This document shows, one piece after another, positions 1 to 7,082 of a stretch of 64,000 nt of DNA; the stretch's first letter is position 1, and each line of letters starts with the position of its first letter. This DNA comes from DATEDA01 sp963789885 (GTDB taxonomy: Bacteria > Pseudomonadota > Gammaproteobacteria > Burkholderiales > SG8-39). A program made the position numbers and the translations under genes. The notes beneath the pieces were generated by a model. The model made no database searches, had not been told where the DNA came from, and was given only the letters and a program-made list of their open reading frames with translations. The stretch is from positions 186,001-250,000 of the forward strand of contig CAWBNB010000021.1 of NCBI GenBank assembly GCA_963789885.1. The letters are read 5' to 3'.

Positions 1-1
1 C

Positions 2-175
2 GTCGCAGTCGAGGCGGAGGCGAAGGCGATAGCGTCAGCACCGCTCGGCATCGGACTGAAGCTCGCCGGGTTCCTCGCGCCGAAAGGCAAGCACAGCCGC
101 CAGCTGGTGCTGCACGTGAACGAGATCGAATTTTTGGAAGGAGTGAGTGATGCCCCCACCCAGCAGAGGCCGTAG
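2..175 (+). CDS. priB: Primosomal replication protein N (PriB), C-terminal part
   Basis: The frame is already open at the left edge and reads through to a TAG at 173-175, so only about 57 C-terminal residues are present. It contains LKLAGFLAPKGKHSRQLVL followed by HVNEIEFLEG, which matches the last beta strands of the single-domain OB-fold protein PriB. PriB binds single-stranded DNA and helps PriA reload DnaB at stalled forks. Its position directly before rpsR, rplI and dnaB is the standard betaproteobacterial order and supports the call. Its 3' end overlaps the rpsR start by 26 bases, which suggests translational coupling. The fragment is too short for homology alone to be decisive. Confidence 0.75.
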   Translation, partial: VAVEAEAKAIASAPLGIGLKLAGFLAPKGKHSRQLVLHVNEIEFLEGVSDAPTQQRP

Positions 176-455
176 CGGCGGTCGCAAGGGCAAGGACGGC
201 CGCAAGGACCGCAAGGACGGTCGCGGCGGCTCGCGCCAGCTGTTCAAGCGGCGCAAGTTCTGCCGGTTCACCGCCGAGAAGGTCGTGTGGATCGACTACA
301 AGGACGTCGACGTCCTGAAGGACTTCATCAACGAGAACGGCCGGATCATTCCGGCGCGGATCACCGGCACCAAGGCCGGGTACCAGCGGCAACTGTCGGA
401 TGCGATCAAGCGGGCCCGCTACCTCGCGCTCCTGCCGTACACCGACCTGCACTAG
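150..455 (+). CDS. rpsR: 30S ribosomal protein S18 with basic N-terminal extension
   Basis: S18 binds next to S6 on the platform of the small ribosomal subunit. The core from about residue 30 (RQLFKRRKFCRFTAE, then the segment ending YLALLPYTDLH) is a typical S18. The product is 101 residues, about 25 more than E. coli S18. The extra N-terminus is a low-complexity Gly/Arg/Lys/Asp stretch with a repeated RKD/KDG pattern. I chose the ATG at 150 because GGAAGGAG lies 7-8 bases upstream; an in-frame GTG at 147 is the alternative. The gene overlaps the priB end and is followed 19 bases later by rplI, so the three are one operon. Confidence 0.95.
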   Translation: MPPPSRGRSGGRKGKDGRKDRKDGRGGSRQLFKRRKFCRFTAEKVVWIDYKDVDVLKDFINENGRIIPARITGTKAGYQRQLSDAIKRARYLALLPYTDLH

Positions 456-474
456 GAACCAAGCGGAGCCGGCG

Positions 475-930
475 ATGCAAGTGATCCTGTTGGAGAAGGT
501 CGTGAACCTCGGGGGCCTGGGCGACGTCGTCAAGGTCAAGGAAGGCTTTGCCCGCAACTACCTGATCCCGCACGGGAAGGCGAAGCGGGCTACCCCCGAG
601 AACCTGAAGGAGTTCGAGTCGCGCCGTGCGGAGCTCGAAAAGGCGCAGGCCGATGCACTGAGCGCTGCGCAGGAGCGCGGCACGCGGATCGACGGGGCGA
701 AGGTCCAGGTGGCGCGCAAGGCGGGGGTCGACGGCCGGCTGTTCGGGTCGGTGACGACCTACGATATCGCCGAGGCGTTGCAGGCGCTCGGCCACGAGGT
801 CGAGCGGGCAGCGATCCGGCTGCCGCAGGGGCCGCTCAAGGCGATCGGCGACTACGAGATCGCCGTGGCGCTGCACGGGGACGTGGTGGTCCACATCACC
901 GTGACCGTCCTGGGCGAGCAGGCGGGCTGA
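475..930 (+). CDS. rplI: 50S ribosomal protein L9
   Basis: This is the large-subunit protein that binds 23S rRNA near the L1 stalk and helps maintain reading frame. The N-terminal domain starts MQVILLEKVVNLGGLGD and continues VVKVKEGFARNYLIPHGKA, the conserved L9 signature. A connecting helix rich in Glu, Lys and Ala (residues about 42-75) follows, then the C-terminal domain with GRLFGSVT. The length of 151 residues is normal. The reading frame is open further upstream to 400, but the L9 N-terminus fixes the ATG at 475. It is co-transcribed with rpsR. Confidence 0.96.
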   Translation: MQVILLEKVVNLGGLGDVVKVKEGFARNYLIPHGKAKRATPENLKEFESRRAELEKAQADALSAAQERGTRIDGAKVQVARKAGVDGRLFGSVTTYDIAEALQALGHEVERAAIRLPQGPLKAIGDYEIAVALHGDVVVHITVTVLGEQAG

Positions 931-1022
931 CTTTCCTCCACCGCGCGGCCGCCCCGGTGTCCGGCTGCGGCGAAATCGACGATCGCGCGTGGTTCGACCC
1001 GCTGTGCGCCGCGCTGCGCGTG

Positions 1023-1028
1023 TAGAAT
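1023..1028 (+). promoter_or_regulatory. Possible -10 box upstream of dnaB
   Basis: TAGAAT matches the sigma-70 -10 consensus at five of six positions and lies 65 bases before the dnaB ATG, in the 163-base gap after rplI. No good -35 hexamer sits at the right distance, so this is only a candidate. Confidence 0.25.
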
Positions 1029-1093
1029 CGTCACGCGGCTCACACTCGGAATGAAAGCGGAATGAAAGCCGCAAGGAAAGCGGCACAGCGCGG

Positions 1094-2485
1094 ATGGCGC
1101 AGACACTCACGCAGGCCCCGGCCGATTCCCAGCTCGTTACGCTGCGGGTCCCACCGCATTCGATCGAGGCCGAGCAGTCGGTACTCGGCGGGTTGCTCCT
1201 CGACAACGGCGCGTGGGACAGGATCGGCGACATCCTCGCGCTCGACGACTTCTACCGCGACGACCATCGCCGCATCTACCGCCACATCGCGCGGCTGATC
1301 GAGCAGGGCCGGCCGGCGGACGTCGTCACCGTCGCCGAGGCGATCGAGGGGAGCGAGGACAAGGACAAGACCGGCGGCCTGACGTATCTCGGCACGCTCG
1401 CGCAGAACACCCCGTCGGCACACAACATCCGACGCTACGCGGAGATCGTCCGCGAGCGAGCGGTGATGCGGAAGCTCGTCGCCGTGGGCGCGGAGATCGC
1501 CGACAGCGCGTTCAACCCCTCGGGGAAGGAGGTCGGGCAGCTCCTCGACGAGGCCGAGTCGAAGGTGTTCCAGATCGCCGAGGCGGGCAACCGCGGCCGG
1601 GCCGGCTTCCACGACATCCACCAGCTGCTCTCGCAGGTGATGGAGCGCGTCGATTTCCTCTACAGCCGCGAGAACCCGAGCGACATCACCGGCGTCCCGA
1701 CCGGCTACCAGCAGCTCGACCAGATGACCTCCGGGTTCCAGGAGGGCGATCTCATCATCATCGCCGGGCGCCCGAGCATGGGCAAGACCGCGTTCGCGCT
1801 CAACATCGCGGAGCACGTCGGCGTGGCCGAGAAGCGCCCGGTGGCGGTGTTCAGCATGGAGATGTCGGGAACGCAGATCGCGGCGCGGATGCTCGGATCG
1901 ATCGCGCGCATCGACCAGCACAAGCTGCGGACCGGCCGGCTCACCGACGAGGACTGGAACCGGCTCGCCGACGGCCTCGGGAAGCTCCACGAAGCGCCGA
2001 TTCACATCGACGAGACCGGCTCGCTCAACCCGCTCGAGCTGCGCTCGCGGGCGCGGCGGCTCGCACGCCAGTACGGCAAGCTGGGGATGGTCGTCGTCGA
2101 CTACCTGCAGCTGATGGTGACCGACGGCAAGCGCGAGGAGAACCGCGCGACCGAGCTGTCGGAGATCTCGCGCGGCCTCAAGGCGCTCGCGAAGGAACTG
2201 AGCGTGCCCGTCGTCGCGCTGTCGCAGCTCAACCGCAGCGTCGACCAGCGGCCCGACAAGAAGCCGATCATGTCGGACCTGCGCGAGTCCGGCGCGCTCG
2301 AGCAGGACGCCGACCTGATCCTGTTCATCTACCGCGACGAGGTCTACAACCGCGACACCGCCGACAAGGGCAAGGCCGAGATCATCATCGGCAAGCAGCG
2401 TAACGGGCCGATCGGCGACTTCCCGCTGACCTTCCTCGGGCAGTACACGCGGTTCGAGAACTACGCGGCACCCGGCAACTTCTGA
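1094..2485 (+). CDS. dnaB: Replicative DNA helicase DnaB
   Basis: DnaB is the hexameric 5'-3' helicase that unwinds DNA at the replication fork and recruits primase. The N-terminal domain (residues about 20-125) starts at PPHSIEAEQSVLGGLLLD. The RecA-like ATPase domain follows, with Walker A GRPSMGKT at residues 225-232 and Walker B VVVDYLQLM. The later GALEQDADLILFIYRDE segment is also typical. The length of 463 residues is normal and there is no intein at the usual Walker A insertion site. It follows priB-rpsR-rplI as in most Betaproteobacteria. The ATG at 1094 gives the expected short N-terminal tail; no strong ribosome binding site is visible. Confidence 0.97.
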   Translation: MAQTLTQAPADSQLVTLRVPPHSIEAEQSVLGGLLLDNGAWDRIGDILALDDFYRDDHRRIYRHIARLIEQGRPADVVTVAEAIEGSEDKDKTGGLTYLGTLAQNTPSAHNIRRYAEIVRERAVMRKLVAVGAEIADSAFNPSGKEVGQLLDEAESKVFQIAEAGNRGRAGFHDIHQLLSQVMERVDFLYSRENPSDITGVPTGYQQLDQMTSGFQEGDLIIIAGRPSMGKTAFALNIAEHVGVAEKRPVAVFSMEMSGTQIAARMLGSIARIDQHKLRTGRLTDEDWNRLADGLGKLHEAPIHIDETGSLNPLELRSRARRLARQYGKLGMVVVDYLQLMVTDGKREENRATELSEISRGLKALAKELSVPVVALSQLNRSVDQRPDKKPIMSDLRESGALEQDADLILFIYRDEVYNRDTADKGKAEIIIGKQRNGPIGDFPLTFLGQYTRFENYAAPGNF

Positions 2486-2505
2486 GCCGTCCGGTCGCAG
2501 CATCC

Positions 2506-3259
2506 ATGGCGTTTTCCCCACCGGCGGCGCGTCGCGTGGCCGGGGTCGTCGCATCGCTCGTCATCGCCGGGGCCGTCCACGCGGCACCGGCCTGCAAGGG
2601 CACGCTCTACCTCGCGCTCTTCACCAGCAACATGTCGCAGGCGGAAAACATCGCCCGGATCCTCGCGCAGCGCGATGTCAAGGCCACCTTCTTTCTCGCC
2701 AACGAGAAGACGGTGCGCGGCGATTACACGCTCGACCCCGCCTGGGGCGACTACTGGCGGGCGCGGGTGGCAGAAGGCCACGCTTTCGGCTCGCACACCT
2801 GGGACCACGGCTCGTTTCGCGGCGACCTCGAGGGCGGGCGCGTCCGTTACGTACGGGGCGGCAAGACGAGCATCCTCGATGCGGACGGCGTCTGCGCCGA
2901 GCTGAAGCGCGTCGACACGCGTTTTCGCGAACTGACCGGCCGTTCGCTCGACCCGGTCTGGAGCGCGCCCGGCGGGCACACGACCCCGAACACGCTTGCG
3001 GCGGCCAAGCGCTGCGGCTTCGAGCACGTCCGCTGGACGGACGGCCGGGGTGCTGGGTGACGAGCTGCCGTCGGACAAATACCCAAACGAATTCCTCCTG
3101 CAGCGGGCGCTGGCGGACCTCCGCGACGGCGACGTGATGATGATGCATCTCGGCATCCAGTCACGGAAGAAGCCGCTCGCGCCGATGCTCGATCCGCTGC
3201 TTGTCGGCCTCCAAGCCCGCGGGTTCTGCTTCACGACGCTCGCGAAGGGGCCGCCGTGA
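2506..3259 (+). pseudogene. NodB-fold polysaccharide deacetylase-like protein, frameshifted
   Basis: The reading frame from 2506 has a signal peptide (residues about 1-27, ending VHAAPA). It then carries NodB-fold features: KATFFLANEKT, the GSHTWDH metal motif and WSAPGGHTTPN. It stops at 3060 just after HVRWTDG. The rest of the family sequence (GVLGDELPSDKYPNEF, then DGDVMMMHLGIQSRK) continues in the +1 frame to 3259. Removing one G at 3043/3044 restores one 250-residue protein. The motif-1 segment reads LYLALFTSN, where NodB enzymes have the catalytic TFDD-type aspartate. The gene may therefore be decaying, or the frameshift may be a sequencing error. It lies 20 bases after dnaB. Confidence 0.75.
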
Positions 3260-3288
3260 GGGTTGCGCCCGGGCCGCGCGGAAAAGAA

Positions 3289-3310
3289 AAACCCGGCTTG
3301 CGCCGGGTTT
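3289..3310 (-). terminator. Rho-independent terminator
   Basis: A perfect 9-bp stem (AAACCCGGC and GCCGGGTTT) with a 4-base loop. On the minus strand it is followed by a T-rich run (TTTTTCTTTTCC overlapping the stem end). It fits termination of the minus-strand barrel remnant next to it, and on the plus strand it may also stop the deacetylase transcript. Confidence 0.7.
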
Positions 3311-3342
3311 GAAAGACAAATTCCCCGGATCCCGGGGTCGAT

Positions 3343-3608
3343 TCAGAATCGGATCATCCCGCTGACGGTGAAGAGGTTCATATTGGCTTGGCCGGTGCCC
3401 TGGATGCCGTCGGTCGGGCTGTAGCTGAACGAGCTGCCGACCTTGCCGTAGTACTCGTACTCGACCAGAACGCCCAGCCCGTTCGAGAAGTCGTAGCCGA
3501 GGCCGGCTCCGGCGAGGAGGTTCGTTTCGACCGGCGCGCGCTCACCCCTGGGTGAAAGTCAGCAGCGTCAGGCTTGATGTCGTTGTCGGCGGCGATGTCC
3601 ATCGTCAT
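3343..3608 (-). pseudogene. Remnant of an outer-membrane beta-barrel protein
   Basis: Reading the minus strand towards the stop at 3343-3345 gives about 60 residues of barrel C-terminus: ETNLLAGAGLGYDFSNGLG, VLVEYEYYGKVGSSFSYS and the closing strand NLFTVSGMIRF. The final aromatic residue is the beta-signal recognised by the BAM machinery. No start codon exists in that frame, because a stop lies just upstream. A second frame beginning at the ATG of 3608 (MTMDIAADNDIKPD) joins it only if a GC pair near 3540 is removed. Even joined, the product is about 85 residues, far short of an OmpA-type barrel. I read it as a 5'-truncated relic that still has its terminator. Confidence 0.6.
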
Positions 3609-3700
3609 AAATTCAGTCCGTTATGTCGAAGTCTTTATACGGAACTTACGAAGTAAACGTCAAGTCCATGCTGCCAAAAGATTTCCCATAAAGCCGACAT

Positions 3701-3722
3701 CTTGTTGCGTGGACGCAACAAG
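3701..3722. repeat. Inverted repeat downstream of phoH
   Basis: The arms CTTGTTGCGT and ACGCAACAAG are perfect complements separated by two bases. As RNA this gives an 8-bp stem with a 6-base loop. It lies 48 bases past the phoH stop in a locally AT-richer patch. It may be the phoH terminator or an operator; no strong T-run follows on either strand. Confidence 0.5.
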
Positions 3723-3769
3723 ATCGCCCTCCCTTCGACGGAGCGGGAAGGGTCTTACGGGATGAAGGA

Positions 3770-5242
3770 CTAAAGGATGTCCGCCGCGTGATCGGCGAGA
3801 CGGGAGCGCTCGCCGCGCTGGAGCGTGACGTGACCGGAGTGCGACCAGCCCTTGAAGCGGTCCACGACGTAGGTGAGACCGGAGCTGCCCTCGGTCAGAT
3901 AGGGCGTATCGATCTGCGCGATGTTGCCGAGGCAGACCACCTTCGTGCCCGGGCCGGCGCGGGTGATCAGCGTCTTCATCTGCTTCGGGGTGAGGTTCTG
4001 CGCCTCGTCGATGATCAGGTACTTGTTGATGAACGTGCGGCCGCGCATGAAGTTGAGCGACTTGATCTTGATGCGTGAGCGGATGAGGTCCCGCGTCGCG
4101 GCGCGGCCCCACTCCCCGGCTTCCTCGTCGGTCTCGTTGAGCACGTCGAGGTTGTCCTCGAGGGCACCCATCCACGGCCCCATCTTCTCCTCCTCGGTCC
4201 CGGGCAGGAAGCCGATGTCCTCGCCGAGGGGGACGGTCACGCGGGTCATGATGATCTCGCTGTAGTGCTTCACCTCGAGCGTCTGCATCAGCCCGGCGGC
4301 GAGCGTGAGGAGGGTCTTGCCGGTCCCCGCCTGCCCGAGCAGGCTGACGAAATCGATGTCCGGGTTCATCAGCAGGTTGAGCGCGAAGTTCTGCTCGCGG
4401 TTGCGCGCCGTGATCCCCCACACCGCGTTCTTCGCGTGCGTGTAGTCGCGGACCGTCTCCAGCACCGCCGTCCGGCCCGAGACCTCCTTGACGAGCGCGT
4501 GCAGCGGGCGGTCGCCCTCCTGGTGCACGAACTCGTTCAGCATCAGCTCCTGGCAGAGCGGGCCGCGGATCCGGTAGTAGGTGCGCCCGTCCTTCTTCCA
4601 CGACTCCATGTCCTTGCCGTGGAGGTCCCAGAAATCGGCCCCGAGCTCGCGCGCCCCGGTGTAGAGGACGTCGGTGTCCTCGAGCACCTTGTCGTTGAAA
4701 TAGTCCTCGGCCTCGAGCCCAAGGGCATGCGCCTTGATGCGCATGTTGATGTCCTTGGAGACGAGGATCACCTCGCGCTCGGGGTGGCGCTCGACGAGCG
4801 CGATGACGACGCCGAGGATCTTGTTGTCGGCCTTGTGCGTCGCGAGGCTCGCCGGCAGGCTCCCGTTCATCGCCTCGGTCTGGAGGAAGAGCCGGCCGGT
4901 CGCGGTGTCCGCGTCGTGCCGCGCGAGCCCGATGCCGGCCTGGATCCGGCCGCTCGCCTTGCTCACGATCTCGTCGAGGTACCGGCTCGCCTGGCGCGCG
5001 TTGCGCGCGACCTCCGAGATGCCCTTCTTGTGGTCGTCCAGCTCCTCGAGCGTCTGCATCGGCAGGAACACGTCGTGCTCCTCGAACCGGAACAGGCTCG
5101 TGGGATCGTGCATCAGCACGTTGGTGTCGAGGACGAACAGCTTGGTCTTGAAGGGGCGCGGCTTCTCCCGCGTCTTCTTCGCGGGCGCCGCGGCGCGGGC
5201 GGGGGTGTCGGGGCGAAGATGGGCTTCAGAGTGTCTTGACAA
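3770..5242 (-). CDS. PIN domain-PhoH family ATPase
   Basis: This is a two-domain protein of 490 residues. An N-terminal PIN ribonuclease-like domain (about 35-170) carries the acidic start FVLDTNVLMHDP with Asp39. A C-terminal PhoH ATPase domain (about 265-480) carries Walker A GQAGTGKT at 303-310 and Walker B IIDEAQN at 411-416. This architecture is the PhoH2 type, reported as an ATP-dependent RNA helicase/ribonuclease; single-domain PhoH lacks the PIN part. The first 33 residues are Pro/Lys/Arg-rich and probably disordered. The start overlaps the bcp stop by 17 bases, so the two are likely translated together. The cellular substrate is not evident from sequence. Confidence 0.88.
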   Translation of the reverse strand: MSRHSEAHLRPDTPARAAAPAKKTREKPRPFKTKLFVLDTNVLMHDPTSLFRFEEHDVFLPMQTLEELDDHKKGISEVARNARQASRYLDEIVSKASGRIQAGIGLARHDADTATGRLFLQTEAMNGSLPASLATHKADNKILGVVIALVERHPEREVILVSKDINMRIKAHALGLEAEDYFNDKVLEDTDVLYTGARELGADFWDLHGKDMESWKKDGRTYYRIRGPLCQELMLNEFVHQEGDRPLHALVKEVSGRTAVLETVRDYTHAKNAVWGITARNREQNFALNLLMNPDIDFVSLLGQAGTGKTLLTLAAGLMQTLEVKHYSEIIMTRVTVPLGEDIGFLPGTEEEKMGPWMGALEDNLDVLNETDEEAGEWGRAATRDLIRSRIKIKSLNFMRGRTFINKYLIIDEAQNLTPKQMKTLITRAGPGTKVVCLGNIAQIDTPYLTEGSSGLTYVVDRFKGWSHSGHVTLQRGERSRLADHAADIL

Positions 5243-5693
5243 AATCGAGTACCTCCTGCGCGTGTCCCGGGACCTTCACCCCGCGCCATTCGCGGCGGAT
5301 CGCGCGCGCCGCGTCGAGCACGAAGGTCGAGCGTTCGATGCCGCGGACCTGCCGCCCGTACATGTTCTTCATCTTGATGACGCCGAACTGCTGGCAGACC
5401 TTCTCGTCCTCGTCCGAGAGCAGCTCGAACGGGAAGTCCATCTTGGCCTTGAAGCTCTCGTGCGACTTGAGGCTGTCGCGGGACACGCCGTACACCGCGG
5501 CACCGGCCTTCCGGAAGTCTTTGTGAAGCTCGCGGAACTGCAGGCCTTCGGTCGTGCAGCCGGGCGTATTGTCCTTCGGGTAGAAATACAGGACGACGAA
5601 CCTCGCGTCGGCGTCCTTGAGGCGGAACGTGCCGCCACCCGTCATGGGCAGCGAGAAATCCTTGACCGTCTCTTTACCAGGCTGATTCGCCAC
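5226..5693 (-). CDS. bcp: Thioredoxin-dependent peroxiredoxin Bcp
   Basis: This AhpC/TSA-family peroxidase of 155 residues reduces hydrogen peroxide and organic hydroperoxides using thioredoxin. The active-site motif YPKDNTPGCTTEG places the peroxidatic cysteine at residue 46. The second cysteine found five residues later in E. coli Bcp is replaced (TTEGLQF). The only other cysteine is Cys101 in EKVCQQFG, so it would work as a 1-Cys or atypical enzyme. It is first in the bcp-phoH pair. The start at 5693 gives the usual N-terminus, and the upstream ArnD-like gene ends 6 bases before it, suggesting one minus-strand operon. Confidence 0.92.
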   Translation of the reverse strand: MANQPGKETVKDFSLPMTGGGTFRLKDADARFVVLYFYPKDNTPGCTTEGLQFRELHKDFRKAGAAVYGVSRDSLKSHESFKAKMDFPFELLSDEDEKVCQQFGVIKMKNMYGRQVRGIERSTFVLDAARAIRREWRGVKVPGHAQEVLDFVKTL

Positions 5694-5699
5694 TGTCTC

Positions 5700-6575
5700 T
5701 TAGTCGGCGGCCGTCGCGACCGCATTGTTGCGGGAATCGATCGCCTGCGCAACCTCGCCGTCCTCGGCCAGGAACGCGAGGCCCTGGACGGCCACGCGGC
5801 CGGCGCGATCCGGCGCCACCCGCTCCTCGACGGCGTAGTGCCCGAGGCCCTTCGGTTCGAGGCTTTCGGCGAGCGCGCGCAGGCCGCCGATCTCGTAGCC
5901 GAGGATTCGCCACCCGTCGATCAGCCGCTCGAGCACCGGCGCGAGCTGCGCGGCGCCTTGCTCGGCGTCGAGGCTGAAGACATGTCCGGCGGGCGGCGCG
6001 TCCGCGCTCAGCCTGAGGATCTCGTGGTGGACCGTCTCGAGGGTCTGCCCGCCGCGTTCGAGGAGCTCCTCGATGGTCGCGAGCGTCGTCGGCAGCTGCG
6101 GGCAGGCGATCGGCTCACCGTCGCACATCGGGATGTACGGCGTCCGACCGCGCGTGTCCGAGCAATAGGCGAAGCCGAGCCGCTGCGTGAGCCGGAAGGC
6201 GTGCCGCGTCATGCGCCAGCCGGGCGCGGCATGCGTCCGCGGGCGCTCGCCGAGGAGCGTCTCGAAGCGCTCGCAGGCCCGGCGCATGGACTGTTCGATC
6301 CAGGCTCCGTTCCCGGGGTTCACGCGCGCCGCCCAGCGCACCGTGTCCCAGCCGTATACGCCGATCTCGAAGCCGGCGTCGCGTACGCGCCTGATGGCAT
6401 CGGCGGCGCGTCCGCCGACCTCCCGGCCCGGGAGCCAGCGCGCGAGCCGGTGCGGCCCGAGGTTGTAGTAGAACGTGGCACCCGCCTCGCGCCGCGTAAG
6501 CACCGCGGCGAGTTGCGGCGCATGATCGCGGACCCCACGAACGCTCGCCGCCACGATCCGCAGCGAGAGTCTCAT
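5700..6575 (-). CDS. ArnD-like NodB-fold protein lacking catalytic residues
   Basis: The 291-residue product aligns by eye with ArnD, the 4-formamido-arabinose-phosphoundecaprenol deformylase. Shared features are LRI...RG at the N-terminus, ATFYYNLGPHRLARW, GREVG, AAPGWR, the YCSD.RG segment, and PQLPTTLATIEELL. However, ArnD's motif-1 LRIDVD is LRIVAA here, and the metal-binding GLHAWDHH is GVYGWDTV with Tyr74 in the histidine position. The catalytic base and at least two metal ligands are therefore missing. A deformylase activity is unlikely; a binding or scaffold role is possible. The frame is open to 6665, but the ATG at 6575 begins the homologous region. No other arn gene is in the window. 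Confidence 0.7.
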   Translation of the reverse strand: MRLSLRIVAASVRGVRDHAPQLAAVLTRREAGATFYYNLGPHRLARWLPGREVGGRAADAIRRVRDAGFEIGVYGWDTVRWAARVNPGNGAWIEQSMRRACERFETLLGERPRTHAAPGWRMTRHAFRLTQRLGFAYCSDTRGRTPYIPMCDGEPIACPQLPTTLATIEELLERGGQTLETVHHEILRLSADAPPAGHVFSLDAEQGAAQLAPVLERLIDGWRILGYEIGGLRALAESLEPKGLGHYAVEERVAPDRAGRVAVQGLAFLAEDGEVAQAIDSRNNAVATAAD

Positions 6576-6598
6576 GGGTTCCGGCTCTGCACGACCAT

Positions 6599-6970
6599 TC
6601 AGCCGAGGAGCAGGGCCGCGGCGACTTTCCGCTCCTCGGCCATGAGGATGTTGTAGGTCCGGCACGCCGCCTGGACGTCCATCACCTCCAGGCCGATCCG
6701 TGCCTCCACGAGCGGGCGCACGATCTCCGGCCGCGGGAAACGGATCGAGTCACCGGTGCCGAGCAGGATGATGTCGGCGCCGAGGCCGACCAGGGCGGCG
6801 AGCTGTGCGGCCTCGAGCGCCTCGAAGGTGGTCGCATTCCAGTCGGTGACGACGCGCTGGGGCAGCACCACCAGGCTGCGTTCGAACCGCGTGCCGTTGA
6901 CGGCGACGAACCCGGCGCCGTAGCCGGTAACCGTGTTCCGCGCGGAGGTTGCGGCAGGATGCAGCTTCAA
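6599..6970 (-). CDS. Mth938-like (DUF498) domain protein
   Basis: A small protein of 123 residues with the family pattern LKLHPAATSARNTVTGYG, FVAVNGTRFERSLVVLP, ADIILLGTGD and AACRTYNILMAEERKV. Mth938-like proteins are widespread; the mitochondrial relative NDUFAF3 helps assemble complex I. The bacterial role is not settled. The reading frame reaches an ATG at 7012, but that ATG overlaps a TATAAT sequence that looks like the -10 promoter box. I prefer the TTG at 6970, which gives the usual family N-terminus; no clear ribosome binding site decides it. It ends 23 bases before the ArnD-like gene. Confidence 0.75.
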   Translation of the reverse strand: MKLHPAATSARNTVTGYGAGFVAVNGTRFERSLVVLPQRVVTDWNATTFEALEAAQLAALVGLGADIILLGTGDSIRFPRPEIVRPLVEARIGLEVMDVQAACRTYNILMAEERKVAAALLLG

Positions 6971-7010
6971 CGAAAAACTCGAATTGCCGTAAGGGGTTAG
7001 GACCGTTAAC

Positions 7011-7016
7011 ATTATA
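7011..7016 (-). promoter_or_regulatory. -10 promoter box for the Mth938-like gene
   Basis: A perfect TATAAT on the minus strand, in the divergent gap between the Mth938-like gene and alaC. The -35 region 16-18 bases upstream is GC-rich and poor, so an activator or relaxed promoter is likely. A transcript from here would begin near 7003, inside the longest possible reading frame. Confidence 0.45.
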
Positions 7017-7082
7017 GCTTCGTCGGCCGCGATGACGCGACGCCGGTGAAGCGAGACACAAACTTACTATGGCGCCCGCACC

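Noticed and set aside
1094..2485. Intein in dnaB
   Set aside because: The frame runs without an insertion at Walker A and has the normal 463-residue length.
7065..7070. TACTAT as a promoter -10 for alaC
   Set aside because: It would put the transcript start only about six bases before the ATG, and no -35 is present.
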